This document shows positions 12,076 to 24,153 of a stretch of 64,000 nucleotides of DNA, one piece after another; the stretch's first letter is position 1, and every line of letters begins with the position of its first letter. Location of the stretch: assembly GCF_030272615.1 (NCBI RefSeq), contig NC_081408.1:60348114-60412113 (forward strand), written 5' to 3'. The notes below the pieces were generated by a model that was given only the letters and a program-made list of their open reading frames with translations, was not told where the DNA came from and did not search any database. A program made the position numbers and the translations under genes. The stretch comes from Cryptomeria japonica (lineage: Eukaryota > Streptophyta > Pinopsida > Cupressales > Cupressaceae).

Positions 12076-13803
12076 CACTCTCTATGGAAACACAAGACAA
12101 TCATAGGCGCTTTGCAAAAGAGAGAGGATGCAAATGTTATAATGGAATGAATAAGTACAGGTAAAGTTTTGGCTCTATGTATTTAATTTCTAGATAAAAC
12201 TGATTTTTTGTAATTTCGTATCCTTAAGCCATCCTCTTAAGATGACTTAAGTCATCTTATTTGATTCCCTCAATACATACTATTAGGTCTCTTACAATAG
12301 ATCCTCTTAGGTTCCCTCAAGACATACTCTTCCTCCTTTCTCCCCTTAAGATTTGCTCTTACTTACCCTTAAGCCAACTTCCTTTAAATCATCTTCTAAT
12401 TATATAGTTAATCTAATCATTTTTGTTTCAGGTATCCCACAACTAGATGTTATTGATGACTACTATAGTTTGTGCGTTCAACTAGTGTGGCAAGATAAAA
12501 AATAATTTCCCTTCAATAGAAAGATCCAATCGTCTAACTTTATTTAAATTGTAATTTTCTGGCATGATGTAGAGTTATGATAATTTACTTACATTCATTA
12601 TTTTTTGCATGTCCTCTACAATCCTTGAAGACTTCGATGATTATCTCTACTAATTGTATAGATATTTTTACTGTTTTATTCTTATTAGTTTACATCTATG
12701 ATTGTATAAATGAAATATAATGAGATCAATCTTTCTATCTCTTTATTTGAGTTGATTGTATTTTTGTCATGATGACCACTGTCTCTCCTAATTTTGTTTC
12801 ATATGCACGATAATAAAAAAATAAATGATTCATTTTTTCAATGTGTATCATTAAATCTATTTGCTCCTTTTGATCTCATTTCATTCTAAAAATTATATTT
12901 CAAATATATATATTTATCGGTTTATCAAGTATATGCTACCTTTGTACATCTCCTTTCTTACTTGAAGTATCAATACTTAGTAATTGATAAATTAATGTCT
13001 TGTTTCCTATACATTGTAGTTAATTTAATCCTCTAATTTATTTGTTTTTTTTGTGTAAAGGGATTATATATATTATATGGATTGGTTGTTCCTTTTTATG
13101 TCTATCTATTTTCTTTAAAATTAAAATTACTATTTAATTCATGGTAAATGTGACTAATAGGTCTCTTATATTTTGTGAAGTTGGATAATTCTTTGACTAC
13201 AATATTTAAATATGATGAATGAATGAATGTTGTATTTATTCCTATGAATGTGCTAATATTGAAATTTGGGGTACATTTTATTAGTAGATTAAGTTGGTGA
13301 CAATTCATTACTCATTTGTTATGCTTATGGTTGAAGGAGTGTCCCACATATATGTTCAATTCTATTGATAAGAAATGGGTTGTGACTCATGACTCTATTG
13401 ATAACCAATAAATCAATATTCTAGTCCAATTTTAATCAAAATTATGTGTATAATTTTTACACCTATAAGTTGATGTTTATGATAAATAAAGAACTTAAGC
13501 ATTTATTATTATTACATAGGACAAAAAAGATTGCATACATCTTATAGCCACTAATTTCACACTATACTTTGTAATAGGAGATCAACATATACATCATATA
13601 TACTTATTAAATTGTATCTAGTTCACATAATATAGTCCAAAAAACATATATCTAGTTGACATACTGTAGTCTATATAAATAATATCCAAAAAAATAATCT
13701 AGTCCATATATATAATGTCCAAAAAAAAGATAAAGAAACACTTGTGTATGATTAAAATTTTATAATAATTAATTAATTTTATAATTGATTTGATAATCAA
13801 CAT
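12076..13803. other. AT-rich stretch, no gene seen
   Basis: Low-complexity AT-rich DNA with no recognisable coding sequence. Apart from a 22-bp palindrome at 12238-12259 I see nothing to annotate. It separates two remnants that converge on it (10780-12075 plus, 13804-14921 minus). Confidence 0.5.
12238..12259. repeat. Perfect 22-bp palindrome
   Basis: The core AAGATGACTTAAGTCATCTT is identical to its reverse complement and is extended by T and A at the ends. It has no loop, so it could form a cruciform or bind a dimeric factor. No gene flanks it closely. Confidence 0.8.
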
Positions 13804-14921
13804 TTAAAATATCATGTGAGTCTGCTCAGCTCCCTTGACAATATGTTGTGCAGGAGGTCCAGGTGCAATCGAATCAGGACCAAAAGTTGCATTAGCCAAC
13901 TCTTGTACACGTTCAAATAAAGTGTGTATGTACAAATCAGGTTAAACATTATATTGAAGTATGGATTTTGTTAATCCCTATTAAAGACCTACATTTGCAA
14001 CATATAAAATTTACTTTAAATAAACTACCTCATATGATGTTGATGACTCTTGAAATTGGATTTGATCAATGATATTCATAATACCTATCCTAATAGTAGT
14101 GTCAACTTGCTCGCATATATAATTAAATTATATTAAATACATGTGTTTGATTTGTACTAAATTCAACTTTTATAAATTCCTAAGTATAGTTAGAAAAAAA
14201 TACATACAATAGATGGCCTATGCTCAAAGCTTGATGATATAGGAGTTGTACTTGTGACACCCTCTGGTTGGTACAGTGTAGAAGCTGCATGACTTGGGCC
14301 TTTGAGAAATCAACATTCAACATGTAATTTAATTTATAACTGTCAAAATTCCACATGATAATTTAAATTGTTTAATATAGATATTGTTAAATACCCTGAA
14401 AGACGTGCTAAGTTGTATCGGTGTCAAAGAAAAATTGAATTGAGAATCTAGTGTATGTGATGTCATTGGGGTCATCATACACATCAAACAATTTGAATGT
14501 TTGAAAATATTAAATATATAATTCTTCATAATATTAATAATATTTTTTAGATCTATTTATATTAAAAAAGTGCACCTCAATTTATATATTACATAATTTA
14601 TGTACATACATGTCTGGGATGATCATCTAAGCATAGAAAATCCACATATGATGGGATATCATTTGACACAAGTACATTTGAAGTGGATCTAGAAGGAGTA
14701 GGACTTACACATATCTGATTACAACTCATACACAGATGTGTTGTTGATTGTGGAGTAGCTACCTTGTGGGTAGCTTGCTAAGTGATGTTACTTGAGAGGG
14801 CACTCAATGCTCCTAAGGCCAAAACCACTTCTTAATATTGGATAGTTGTGGGAATAGGAGCAAGAGGAGAAACCATGGGTGAAGTAGGTACAGGTCGATT
14901 TGCATCGATGCATGCCCCTAT
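13804..14921 (-). pseudogene. Spliced-looking gene remnant of unknown function
   Basis: On the minus strand several Ser/Thr/Pro-rich coding-like segments are separated by AT-rich gaps with good splice donors: about 14921-14614 ending at GTATGT, 14470-14400 ending GTATTT, 14301-14210 ending GTATGT, 14108-14035 ending GTAGTT, and a last segment 13940-13804 ending with TAA. The last segments read T-T-I-R-I-G-I-M-N-I-I-D-Q-I-Q-F-Q and F-E-R-V-Q-E-L-A-N-A-T-F. The first segment has two in-frame TAA codons. I do not recognise the protein. It is cut off by the LTR of G1 at 14922, so its 5' end is missing. It could be a partner gene of the transposon-like remnant downstream, or an unrelated host pseudogene. 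Confidence 0.35.
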
Positions 14922-15692
14922 TGATGCAGGAGCATCCCCGGTTCACAACAGTCTTGCATCAACCAAAAACATTTTCCTTTTTGTTTTGTTTTCTGTTTGC
15001 AGTTTCAGTTTTCCTTTCTGTGTGTCCCATTTTTGGCTCACTGGATCCTGTGGAGTTGTATTCTACTTGAAGACTTGATCATCTTTCTCTCTTTCAGACT
15101 GCATCACATTTGGATCACTTTTTGGCAAGATATTGCTATCGGTTTTCATGACAGTTTCTTGTTACCGGTTGCTTGAGACCTATTCTAGTGATTTACCAGA
15201 ACCCATTCTAAAGCTTGCAAAGCCTTGGGCATTGATTTTGACATTCCTTGGCGTGTGGTCGACCTTTTCCCGCAATCTACGTTTCATCCTTTGTATTTTC
15301 CGGAGGAATCTCTTTGCGGAGGCCGACCTTGTTATTTTCATGTTAGGTCTTGTTCTTCAGGTTTTGATCCCTTTTGGGCCGACTAGATCCTTTGGATCGA
15401 TATATATTTGTAATTATGCTTTAGAATGTAACGAAGAGAGAATCGAGTAGCTAGATTGTGCATAGAAGATAAATCTTTCGATTCAAGGTCTTGGTTGTGA
15501 CCTATTCTACCATGCCTGAGTATCGGTATGTTGTAACTTAGTTGCTATTGGTTGGATGTAATCAGATTTCATGCAATAAAGTTATCTGTTCTACATTGCC
15601 TCCATCATATCTTTGTGTTTCCGTTGTGTTTACTCTTGCTGACTGGTATGGATTGATCTGTTTGAGGTTCTTCCTCACCTGTGACTGCTTCA
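14922..15692 (+). repeat. 5' LTR of G1
   Basis: 771 bp from TGATGCAGGAGCATCC to GACTGCTTCA. The same start is seen at 41661 and 63838 (G2 LTRs) and the same end at 53192. Two bases separate it from the tRNA primer site. Confidence 0.85.
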
Positions 15693-15694
15693 AG

Positions 15695-15705
15695 TGGTAT
15701 CAGAG
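15695..15705 (+). other. Primer-binding site of G1 (initiator Met tRNA type)
   Basis: TGGTATCAGAG follows the LTR by two bases. It is complementary to the 3' end of plant initiator Met tRNA, which primes minus-strand DNA synthesis. Confidence 0.85.
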
Positions 15706-15833
15706 AGAAGTTTCATTCCAGAGACTATGTATCCTGAACTTTGTTGTTGTAGGGTGGCAGATTGCAGATCCGACTTGCAATTGCAGAGGACTAACGTGGA
15801 TCGATGGTGTGAAGAGGAAATAGGAATGGTGGA

Positions 15834-16892
15834 GTGCGTGGGAATGCATACCCTGCTGTGATGGAGATGTTGCGAGGAATAGCAGCCCAGTTAGAAGGTG
15901 TGCAGACAACCCAAAGAAGAGGCCAACATATTGAAGATGTAAGTGAAGATGAAGGAGAAGAAGCCCCGCTAGAACAAGTAAACCTACTGGCGGTTGATCC
16001 AGATGAAAAATATTTTTAAGGGTTTTGAGTAGGGTGAACACTAAACGTCATTTTACCCCACCAGAATATGATGGGAAGTTAGATTCAGATGAATTGATGG
16101 ATTGGATCTTGGAGATGGAGAATTATTTCGACTTTGAAAACATTGCAAAAGAGAGGAAGGTGAAATATGCCTGTACCCGGTTGAAAGGTCATGCATCTCT
16201 TTGGTGGGAGCATTTTCAAGTTGATAGATAATGAAGAGGTAAATAAGAGATTAAGATATGGGATCAGATGATTGCTAAGTTGAAATCAAAGTTTGTGCCG
16301 GTCAATTGTCAAGTGGATTTGTTCTGGAAGTTGTAGAATTTGAGACAGAAGGAATCTAGTGTGAAGGAGTACACCGAAGCATTTAACAAGTTGAACATTA
16401 GATCTAGAAATTTTGATGATGAAGTTGAACAAACTGCAAGATATTTGAACGGATTGCAGATGTCTGAACAAGATGAACTCAATATGATCAAATTGGAGAT
16501 TGGAGAGTGTTGAAGAGGCTTACGAGTATGCCCTTAAGGCTGAAGAGAAATTGAACAAAAGACATGAGCAGAGACAGAGAGGTAGAGGTTGAAGGTTTAC
16601 TAGAGGAAGATTTCAAGGAGGAAGGGGAACCAGTACAGATCAGAAGAAGGACAAGGAAGTGAGAAAAGAAGGTAATTCATACCGGAAGGAATATAGAAAC
16701 TTTTGCTGGAGGAGAGAACCAAATGGTTACCAGAATGAGAAATTTGGAAGACAAGACAAGAGGACATTTAGAGGAACTTGCTTTAAGTGTGGAGGAGAAG
16801 GACACCGTGCATTTGAGTGTAAGAAGATAGAGGCTATCAGAAGAGCAACAATGGTGGAAGAAAACCCCACCAGATCAGACAATAAACCGTAA
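15834..16892 (+). pseudogene. G1 gag
   Basis: An N-terminal acidic segment (15834-16019) is followed after a frame change by the capsid core at 16025-16231, with F-T-P-P-E-Y-D-G-K-L, M-D-W-I and S-L-W-W-E. More broken capsid sequence runs to 16550. An Arg/Gly-rich stretch and an intact CCHC zinc knuckle, C-F-K-C-G-G-E-G-H-R-A-F-E-C, lie at 16659-16892. In a working element gag builds the particle and packages RNA. Frameshifts and stops (16017, 16229) disable it. The zinc knuckle is better preserved than in G2. Confidence 0.8.
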
Positions 16893-16959
16893 GATGTAGA
16901 ATTGTTGATGACGAGGAGAGCTTTGTGTCATATCAGAGGAGATGAATATGTTCAAGACT

Positions 16960-17611
16960 AGATGTAAGGTAACCAGTAAGTGTTGTAAAGTTGTTATTGT
17001 AGTACAGATAATCTTGTTTTAGAAGAGATGGTGAATAAGTTGAAATTGGAGAGATTGAAACACCCTAAGCCTTATCAGATAGCATGGATTCAGGATGAAC
17101 ATAAGTTGTTAGTAAGTGAACTATGTCTGGTGAAATTGAAAATTGGGAATTATCAAGATGAAGTTTTGTGTGATATTATGCCTATGGATATTTGTCATTT
17201 TTTGTTGGGTAGACCTTGGTAGTTTGATAGACAGACAATACATGATGGGAGGAAGAATACATACACTATTGTGGCCAATGGGATGAAGCAAACCTTTTTA
17301 TCTTTGGAGGAACCTTTGAAGAATGAAGTCTGTATGAATGCCATAATCTGTTTAGTAGATGGAAGGAAATTCATGGATGGATTGAGACATGAGAATGTGT
17401 GTTTTTCTTTCATTCCTAAGAAGACTGAGAGACTAGAACCAAAAGGAGAGCACCCGGAAGAGATAAGAGATTTGCTGATAGAATATGAGGACATCATTTC
17501 AGATAATGTACCTGATGGATTGCCACCTGTAAGAAGTATTAGTCATAGCATGGACTTGGTTCCCAGAGCTAGTTTGCCTAACAAAGTTGCACACCCATTG
17601 ACGCCAACAAA
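16960..17611 (+). pseudogene. G1 protease region and RT N-terminal linker
   Basis: 17028-17222 and 17271-17611 match the protease C-terminal half (L-L-G-R-P-W type motif near 17205) and the linker that precedes gypsy RT. G2 has a D-S-G-S-S active site at 60502; the matching place in G1 (about 16995-17010) has lost about ten bases, removing that motif. The frame ends where the deletion joins it to LTR sequence at 17612. Confidence 0.75.
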
Positions 17612-17714
17612 GTTGCTATTGATTGGATGTAATCAAATTTCATGCAATTAAACTATTTGTTTTTCATTGCCTCCATCATATCTTTGTGTTTCTGTTGTGT
17701 TTACTCTTGCTGAC
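17612..17714 (+). repeat. Truncated LTR scar of G1
   Basis: GTTGCTATTGATTGGATGTA and what follows matches 15541-15646 in the 5' LTR. Both the start and the last ~45 bases of the LTR are missing. This marks a deletion between the RT linker and the 3' LTR. Confidence 0.8.
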
Positions 17715-18350
17715 CATAGGTGGAATCTATTCAATTCCATGTCAATGGATCGAATTGAATCCACAAAAACTTGCATTGAAGTTGCACATTATAAGAGAGG
17801 AGGGGTATGGGGGGGGACAAACTCATTTTAGAGTGCATTTATGTTATGTTGGATAAGTTCAATATTTATATTAATCCTTGCTTGCAAGAAAGCTTCATTC
17901 GATCTAGGTGTTGGAGGTGGGGGGTTCGGATTTAATAAATCCTTTATATGGAATTCATCCATGATGTATATGTAGCACACTCATATATAAGTATATATTA
18001 ATACAAAAAAATACTTTTGAGAATCCATTTACATATTAAACCATATATATGAATACTTCAACAAACATAAAAACTATCTAACACAAAAGAAAAATTAGGA
18101 TATATCTGTACATTTATGTCATCATAAGAACATTTACATTTCATAATTTAAAGGAGAATTCCAAGTTTAAAATGTACTTGGAAAAAAAACAACAACTAAT
18201 TTTTAGGTACAAAAATGGTATTTATGTAAAAATATGCACTATACAATACAAAGTTGACTATATATAAATTTACTTCATTTAATTTTAAGAAATCAAAATG
18301 CAAATCATTTATACAAATACATGACAAATAAAATTAAAAAAACCAATGAA
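17715..18350. other. AT-rich stretch, no gene seen
   Basis: No coding sequence recognised. It contains an inverted repeat near 17727-17759 (ATTCAATTC and GAATTGAAT around a 14-base gap) and is the left flank of C2. With 25402-25661 it was one continuous stretch before C2 inserted. Confidence 0.5.
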
Positions 18351-18355
18351 AGTAC

Positions 18356-19604
18356 TATTAGGATAACCGGTGAGCAACTGAGAGGGGGGGGGGGGGTGGT
18401 GAATCAGTTGTTAATAGATTATATCAACCAAACCACTTAATAACCTTTAATCGGATCACATAAACATTAAGTACTAGAATAGCGGAAATAGATATCGGTA
18501 AGCAATAAAATTTAACAATAAAACAGATAATCAACACAATGCAACCATACCACATAACACCATGAGTTGTACGTGGAAACCCTGGAAAAGGAAAAACCAT
18601 AGTGGGAAGCCTACCCACAATCAAATGATACTTCTGCAGAAAGTATGTGATACAATGAGGGGCCTGCACATGCAGGAAGACACACTGCCTAGAGCGTACT
18701 GTTCATTACAAAAGAGTCTCACTGACTAAAGAGAAGTTATAACCACCTCAAGATAAATGGACAACAAACCAAAATAATGAATTGCCAGAGATAACATCTA
18801 CCATGCCTGATTACAGACTCGATTAAGCTCAATACCGGAGGCCTTTGACCTCTTTTGTAATCCCAATTCGATCACCTATGATCGACCAAATCTCCTTCGC
18901 ATATGATATTACATTTCCATTCCCATACCATGATCTACAATGAGATCTTACATCAATTTATACCAACCCTAAGGCCTAAACCAATTAGGTCGACCATCTA
19001 AAAGATATTACAATAAGATCATTACATGCATCCATATTACAATGATATGCCATGTCGGATTAAGACCAAAACAACAATAACTAATCCATAAATCATCCCG
19101 ATAACATGTAGAGAACACATTAACATGATACCGGTCCATAACCTAGATAGGTACTAGACCTAATCTGGGTCCACCATGCCAAAGCAATGTCTTCAAACAG
19201 TTGAAGCACGATCAGGGATCACCTTCTACATCCCGAATTCCATCTAGAAGCCGCAGCAACACCACTTATTCATTCTGCCAGGGTTTCTTAGTGAAAGCTC
19301 TGTTGGTTAAACCTTAAACCCATGCCCTTAAGGGTTTACAGGAGTGTATGATAGAATCCGATCACCAAGTCAATACCAACTGACCAAAACATGCTCCAGA
19401 AACATGTAACGCATAAAACCAAACATACTCCATTGATCCAAACATGTTGGAAGTGTCCAACAGATAGTCCCTTCTACCGGTAACACTAGATCTTCTACCG
19501 GTAACCAAAACAATGTCTGTTGGTAACCAACCATAACAGTTAGTGTTGCCATCAATGACAAAACATCAATGCAACACATAATCAGTTTATCCATATGGCT
19601 AACA
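18356..19604 (-). repeat. 3' LTR of C2
   Basis: 1249 bp, the left copy on the plus strand. It carries a poly(G) run (poly(C) in the sense strand) at 18384-18396, flanked by the hairpin arms 18375-18381 and 18404-18410. A conserved block at 18567-18606 is shared with the other copia LTRs. Confidence 0.9.
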
Positions 19605-19617
19605 ATTTGCCCCTTTG
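19605..19617 (-). other. Polypurine tract of C2
   Basis: The minus strand reads CCAAAGGGGCAAA just before the LTR start TGTTAG. The same position in C3-C5 reads CAAAGGGGGAGAT or a close variant. Confidence 0.75.
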
Positions 19618-19949
19618 GCATTGATGGCAACACTAGATGTGAAAAACATCTAAGTACCAAGAAATGCCAAACAAGTCTCCCCTTGTGGAAGACAACCAAC
19701 GATCTCTTGAATATCAATAACTATGCTCTTGTGAATAATATCTCTGTAAAATTTTGAATTTATTTTTCACATCACTTTCTCTCCCCCTTTGACATCAATG
19801 CCAGAAATCTGAAAAAAATATCAAAGCAAGAATATAAACCTCTGTATCTCAAAGTTGAGTACTCCCCCTGAGTAGTAGCATCACTCATCAGTGCCAGAAT
19901 GAATAATATCTCTGATAATGCATGCCAGACTGATGACAAACCGCATCAA

Positions 19950-21389
19950 TCAAGTCTCTGTCGAAGGGGCAGAAACCCCTAACCCGTCTTTCAAATACTC
20001 AAATGATTCCTTAGATAATGATTTAGTGAATATATCTGCAATCTGCTCTTTAGTGTTCACATAAACCAATTTGATTTCCTTTTCTTCTACCTTCTCCTTC
20101 AGAAAGTTATATTTTATTGATATGTGCTTAGTGTTAGAGTGAAATACCATATTCTTAGACATGTTAATAGCTGCAGAGTTATCACAATAGATAACTACCG
20201 GTTCACTACAATTTACCTTGATATCCTTCAACATTTGCTACATCCATAAGACTTGAGTGCAATTAGTTGTTGCTGCAACATACTCAGCTTCTGCAATAGA
20301 TAAAGAAATGCATGATTGTTTTTTGCTGATCCATGAAACCAGTTTATTTCGAAGAAAGAAAGCTCCACCAGAAATGCTCTTCATGTCATCAATATCTCCT
20401 TCCCAATCTAAATTAGTATATGCACATAAAGTGAAATCGTCATCTCTAGAATATCATAAGCCATATTCTGTTGTTCCTTGCAAATACCAGAATATCCTCT
20501 TTACTCCACATTCATGATTTTCTTTAGGATTAATTTAATATCTTGAAACAATACTTACTGCATTTATAATATCCGGTCTAGTCTGAGTTAGATATAACAA
20601 GCCACCAATCATAGACTTATACCTTGTCGGATTTACCGGTGTAGATGTATCTTTGATAGATAATTTCTCACTTGTCACCATAGGAGTACTTACCGGTTTG
20701 GAATTATCCATACCAAACTTCTTCAATAATTCCCTCAAATACTTAGTTTGACAGATAAAAATCCCTTTGTAAGTTTGAGTAATCTACAAACCTAAGAAAA
20801 ATCTCATCTCACCAATCATGGACATTTCAAATTCATTCTTCATATTATTAGAAAATTCCATGCACAATTTATCTTTTCCTCCAAAAATGATATCATCAAC
20901 AAATACTTCAATAATCAGAATATCATCATCAATGATCTTATAATACAAATTACTATCAACACTGCCTTTAGTAAAACCAAGCTTCAAAAGATATTTATCC
21001 AACCTTGCATACCAAGCTCTAGGAGCTTGTCTCAACCCATAAAAAGCTTTTCTCAATCTACAAACCATGTCTTTATCATCTTTCAGTGAAAATCCATAAG
21101 GTTGTTCAATGTATACTTCTTCCTCAAGTTCACCATTCAAAAATGCACATTTAACATCCATTTGATAGACCTTATAGTTCTTATAAGCCGCATAGGCAAG
21201 AAATAGTCTAACAGTTTCAATTCTAGCTACAGGTGCAAATGTCTCACCATAATCAATTCCTTCCATTTGAGAATATCCTTTACAAATCAATCTAGCTTTG
21301 TTTCTTACAACTTGACCATCCTCATTCAGTTTATTCCTAAAAACCCATTTAGTTCCAATAACATTCTTATTTTTAAGTCCAAGTCTCAT
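19950..21389 (-). pseudogene. C2 reverse transcriptase and RNase H
   Basis: From 21389 down: the fingers region with [18 protein letters not shown], and [11 protein letters not shown] with the first catalytic Asp. Next come [11 protein letters not shown] and the polymerase box F-V-D-D (about 20895). A frame break near 20770 leads to the thumb (20535-20738) and then RNase H through 20520-20257 in broken frames. The open end 19950-20234 has D-N-S-A-A-I and D-I-F-T-K-S. In a live element this makes DNA from the RNA in the particle. Stops and frameshifts disable it, although the visible catalytic Asp residues of RT are kept. Confidence 0.88.
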
Positions 21390-21767
21390 TTTTCTCCATC
21401 TGATCTAATTCATCTTCCATAGCCTTTAACCAATGTTCATCTTTACAAGATTCATTAACAAATGTCAGTTCAATTTGAGAAATAAGACATAGCTCTTCAT
21501 TTGTCAGTCTTCTTCTTGTCATAACTCCCTTGTTCCTATCTCCAATGATTTGATATTCAAAATGATTTAATCTTACATACCTTGGTGTCTTCTGAACTTT
21601 AGGTTCATTGCTTTGATCATCAATGACAGTTGAGTTTTCTGATTATACTGGTGTAACTGTCTCAGTTTCTTGTATCGGTTGAGGCATTGCCGATTCAATT
21701 ATGATCATTTCCACTACTGGTTGCCTGTCATATGATAAAGATTGATTTTTGTATTGCTCATCCACTT

Positions 21768-22744
21768 TCACATTAGCGCTCTCCACAATTTTTTACAATA
21801 TTTTATTATAACATCTATATGCTTTGCTTTGAATTGAATAACCAAGAAATATCCCTTCATCACATCTAGGATTAAAATTCCCAATTGAATCATCCCTTTT
21901 GATATAGATTTTACTTCCAAAAATTCTGAAATATTTAACAGTAGGTGTATGTCCAAACCATAATTTATAAGGATCTTACCGGTTTCACATTTGATGTGAA
22001 CTCTATTGCATGTGTAGACTGTTGTACTCATTGCTTCTCTCTAGTAGATGTGAGGCAATTTGGCTTCCATCATCATAGATCTTGCTGCATCCAAAATGGT
22101 TCTATTCTTCCTTTCCACTACTCCATTCTGCTGAGGACTCTGAGGTGCAGATAAATGTCACCTAATTCCATTTGTCTCACAATAACTGTTAAATTCATGA
22201 GAAGTGAACTCACTGCCTTGATCTGATCTTAAACATTTGATTTTCAATCCAGATTCTATTTCAAACTTTTCTTTAAAGATCTTGAACTTCTCAAAGGCTT
22301 CAGACTTCTCCCTAAGAAAAGTCACCCACATCAATCTAGAATAATCATCAATTATTAGCGTGAAATACCTACCACCTTGAAAGCTTCTAGTCCTTGCTGG
22401 ACCACATAAGTCAGTGCGAATCAAATCAAGCACATCATTAGATTTATCATGTATGTTGTTAAACGAAGTTCTAACTTGCTTTCCCAATTGGCATCCATAC
22501 ATATCGGATTATGAGGCTTCATAATCTTAGGTATATGTCTAACTGCCTTTGCTGAACTGATCTTAACAATACAATCAAAATTAACATGACATAATTATTT
22601 ATGCCATAGCCAACTCTCATCAATATGAGCAATCAAACATGTCTTATTACTAGTGTTCAAGTGAAAGGTATTACCTACAGTTTGAATATTGGTTGCAATC
22701 TCCAAACGAATCTTGTTAATGATTTTGCATTTTCTTTCTTTAAA
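21768..22744 (-). pseudogene. C2 integrase
   Basis: Contains the integrase core with all three acidic residues in recognisable places: H/R-T-D-L-C-G-P (22415), L-R-S-D-Q-G (22225) and P-Q-Q-N-G-V-V-E-R (about 22120). 22158-22502 is open; a TGA at about 22160 and frame breaks interrupt the rest. The C-terminal part (21768-22031) has the T-Y-x-x-N-R-V-H and D-E-G-type motifs that follow the core in copia elements. Integrase would join the new DNA to the chromosome. Confidence 0.82.
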
Positions 22745-24095
22745 TTAAAGTTGGAATCCCTTATTCATCAATTGACCAACACTCAAAAGATTATGCTTTA
22801 AACCTTCTACATAATAGACATTATCAGTATTATGCTTGCCATCCAGAGAAATAATACCTCTACCTTTGATCATACATGCTTTGTCATCTCCAAATCTGAC
22901 TTGACTGCCATTGTATTCTTGTAGGGACAAAATTTTTCTTTTATCTCCAGTCTTATGATGTGAGCATCCACTATCAATTAACCATTCATCCTTATCTTCA
23001 AATTTTGCTTCCAGGGCCTTTTCTTCATTCATGATAGCTAGTTCTGGTTCATCTTCCTTCAAAGCATATAACACCCATTCCTTTCCATTGTCGGATCCAC
23101 TAGCAGAGTTTGATGCTGGTTCATCCTCAGAGTCATCACTTACTCCTTCCTCATCCGCTATGTAGCATTGTTTACTTTTCTTGAATCTATATCTATTCTG
23201 ATTAGGCTTAAATGATTTCTTAACTCTTTCTTCAAATCTTGCATTCCTTTCAGGACGTCTAGATGCAAAATGACCAATCTTATTACATGCAAAACATTTA
23301 AAAGGTGATTTTCCTTCATACTTACTTCCTGTTGTTCCTTTAGGTACTCTTCTAGCAAATAAGGCTTCAAGTTGCCCAAATTCTTCATCTTCTTTCCTCA
23401 TATCTTCCAATTCTTTTGCATATAAGTCTTTCAAATCACTTTTGCCTGTAGATATAAGGTCCAAATTCTTCAAGATCAAAAGCAGATAGTTTCCCAATCA
23501 GAATATGTCTGTTAATTGAAGTGTTTGCCATTGTTCTCAGCTCATTAATTGAAGTTGCCTTCATCTTGTAAGCTGGTGGAAGGGCTCTCAAGACTTTGGA
23601 AACTATTTCATCTTCACTCAGAGATCCTCCACAACATTGAATTCCCATAACAATCTCATTTACTCTTTCCATAAACACAACAATTCCTTCATTACCTTCC
23701 ATCTTCAAGTTTTCATACCTTACCTGGTAACCATCAAGTTTAGCAATTTTGACAGTAGGATTACCTTCATTCAGAGTTTGCAATTTATCCCACATAACCT
23801 TTGCCGATGATTTATCAGTCAATCCCATGATTTTCTGATCAGTAAGTGCACACAAGAGGGCTTCTCTAGCTCTGGAATCATTTTCAATATTCTTGTCCAG
23901 GTTTGCAGGAGCAGGATTGCCAGATGTCGGATCATAAGGTGTGTATCCTTTCTCAATGATCTCCCAAATATCCTTGCCGAGACATCTAAGATGAGTATCC
24001 ATTCGAATTTTCCATATCCCATAATTTGTTGCATCAAGCTTAGAGATTTCTCTTCTGAAAATAGTTGTTGGTGGATTTGAAGTGTTAGCTGCCAC
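22745..24095 (-). pseudogene. C2 gag and protease
   Basis: ATG at 24095 opens a UBN2-type gag: K-L-D-A-T-N-Y-G-I-W-K, then I-M-G-L-T and L-R-A-L-P-P-A-Y-K. A frameshift near 23460 passes to the second frame (22745-23497). That frame has the zinc knuckle C-F-A-C-N-K-I-G-H-F-A-S-R-R, where the last Cys is Arg, an acidic spacer, and the protease active site I-D-S-G-C-S-H-H (about 22975). It ends with the [11 protein letters not shown] pre-integrase motif. Gag and protease form and mature the particle. Two defects are clear: the frameshift and the lost zinc ligand. Confidence 0.88.
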
Positions 24096-24141
24096 ATGAT
24101 CTACCTCAAGCGGTTAAGCTTCTGCAAAAGAGGACCAAATC

Positions 24142-24152
24142 TCTGATACCAA
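24142..24152 (-). other. Primer-binding site of C2
   Basis: The minus strand reads TTGGTATCAGAG right after the LTR end, complementary to initiator Met tRNA. Confidence 0.85.
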
Positions 24153-24153
24153 T

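Larger units (their letters stand above)
14922..17714 (+). mobile_element. Ty3/gypsy chromovirus G1, internally deleted
   Basis: Complete 5' LTR (14922-15692), primer site, gag, a damaged protease and the very start of RT. The internal region then jumps at 17611/17612 straight into sequence matching the distal part of the LTR. The rest of pol and most of the 3' LTR are gone. It is the same family as G2 (41661-64000): gag and the protease-RT linker align almost base for base. The flank before the LTR is CCTAT, but no partner can be found because the right end is deleted. Confidence 0.85.

Noticed and set aside
14917-14921. CCTAT as a target duplication of G1
   Set aside because: The right end of G1 is deleted, so no partner exists to test it.
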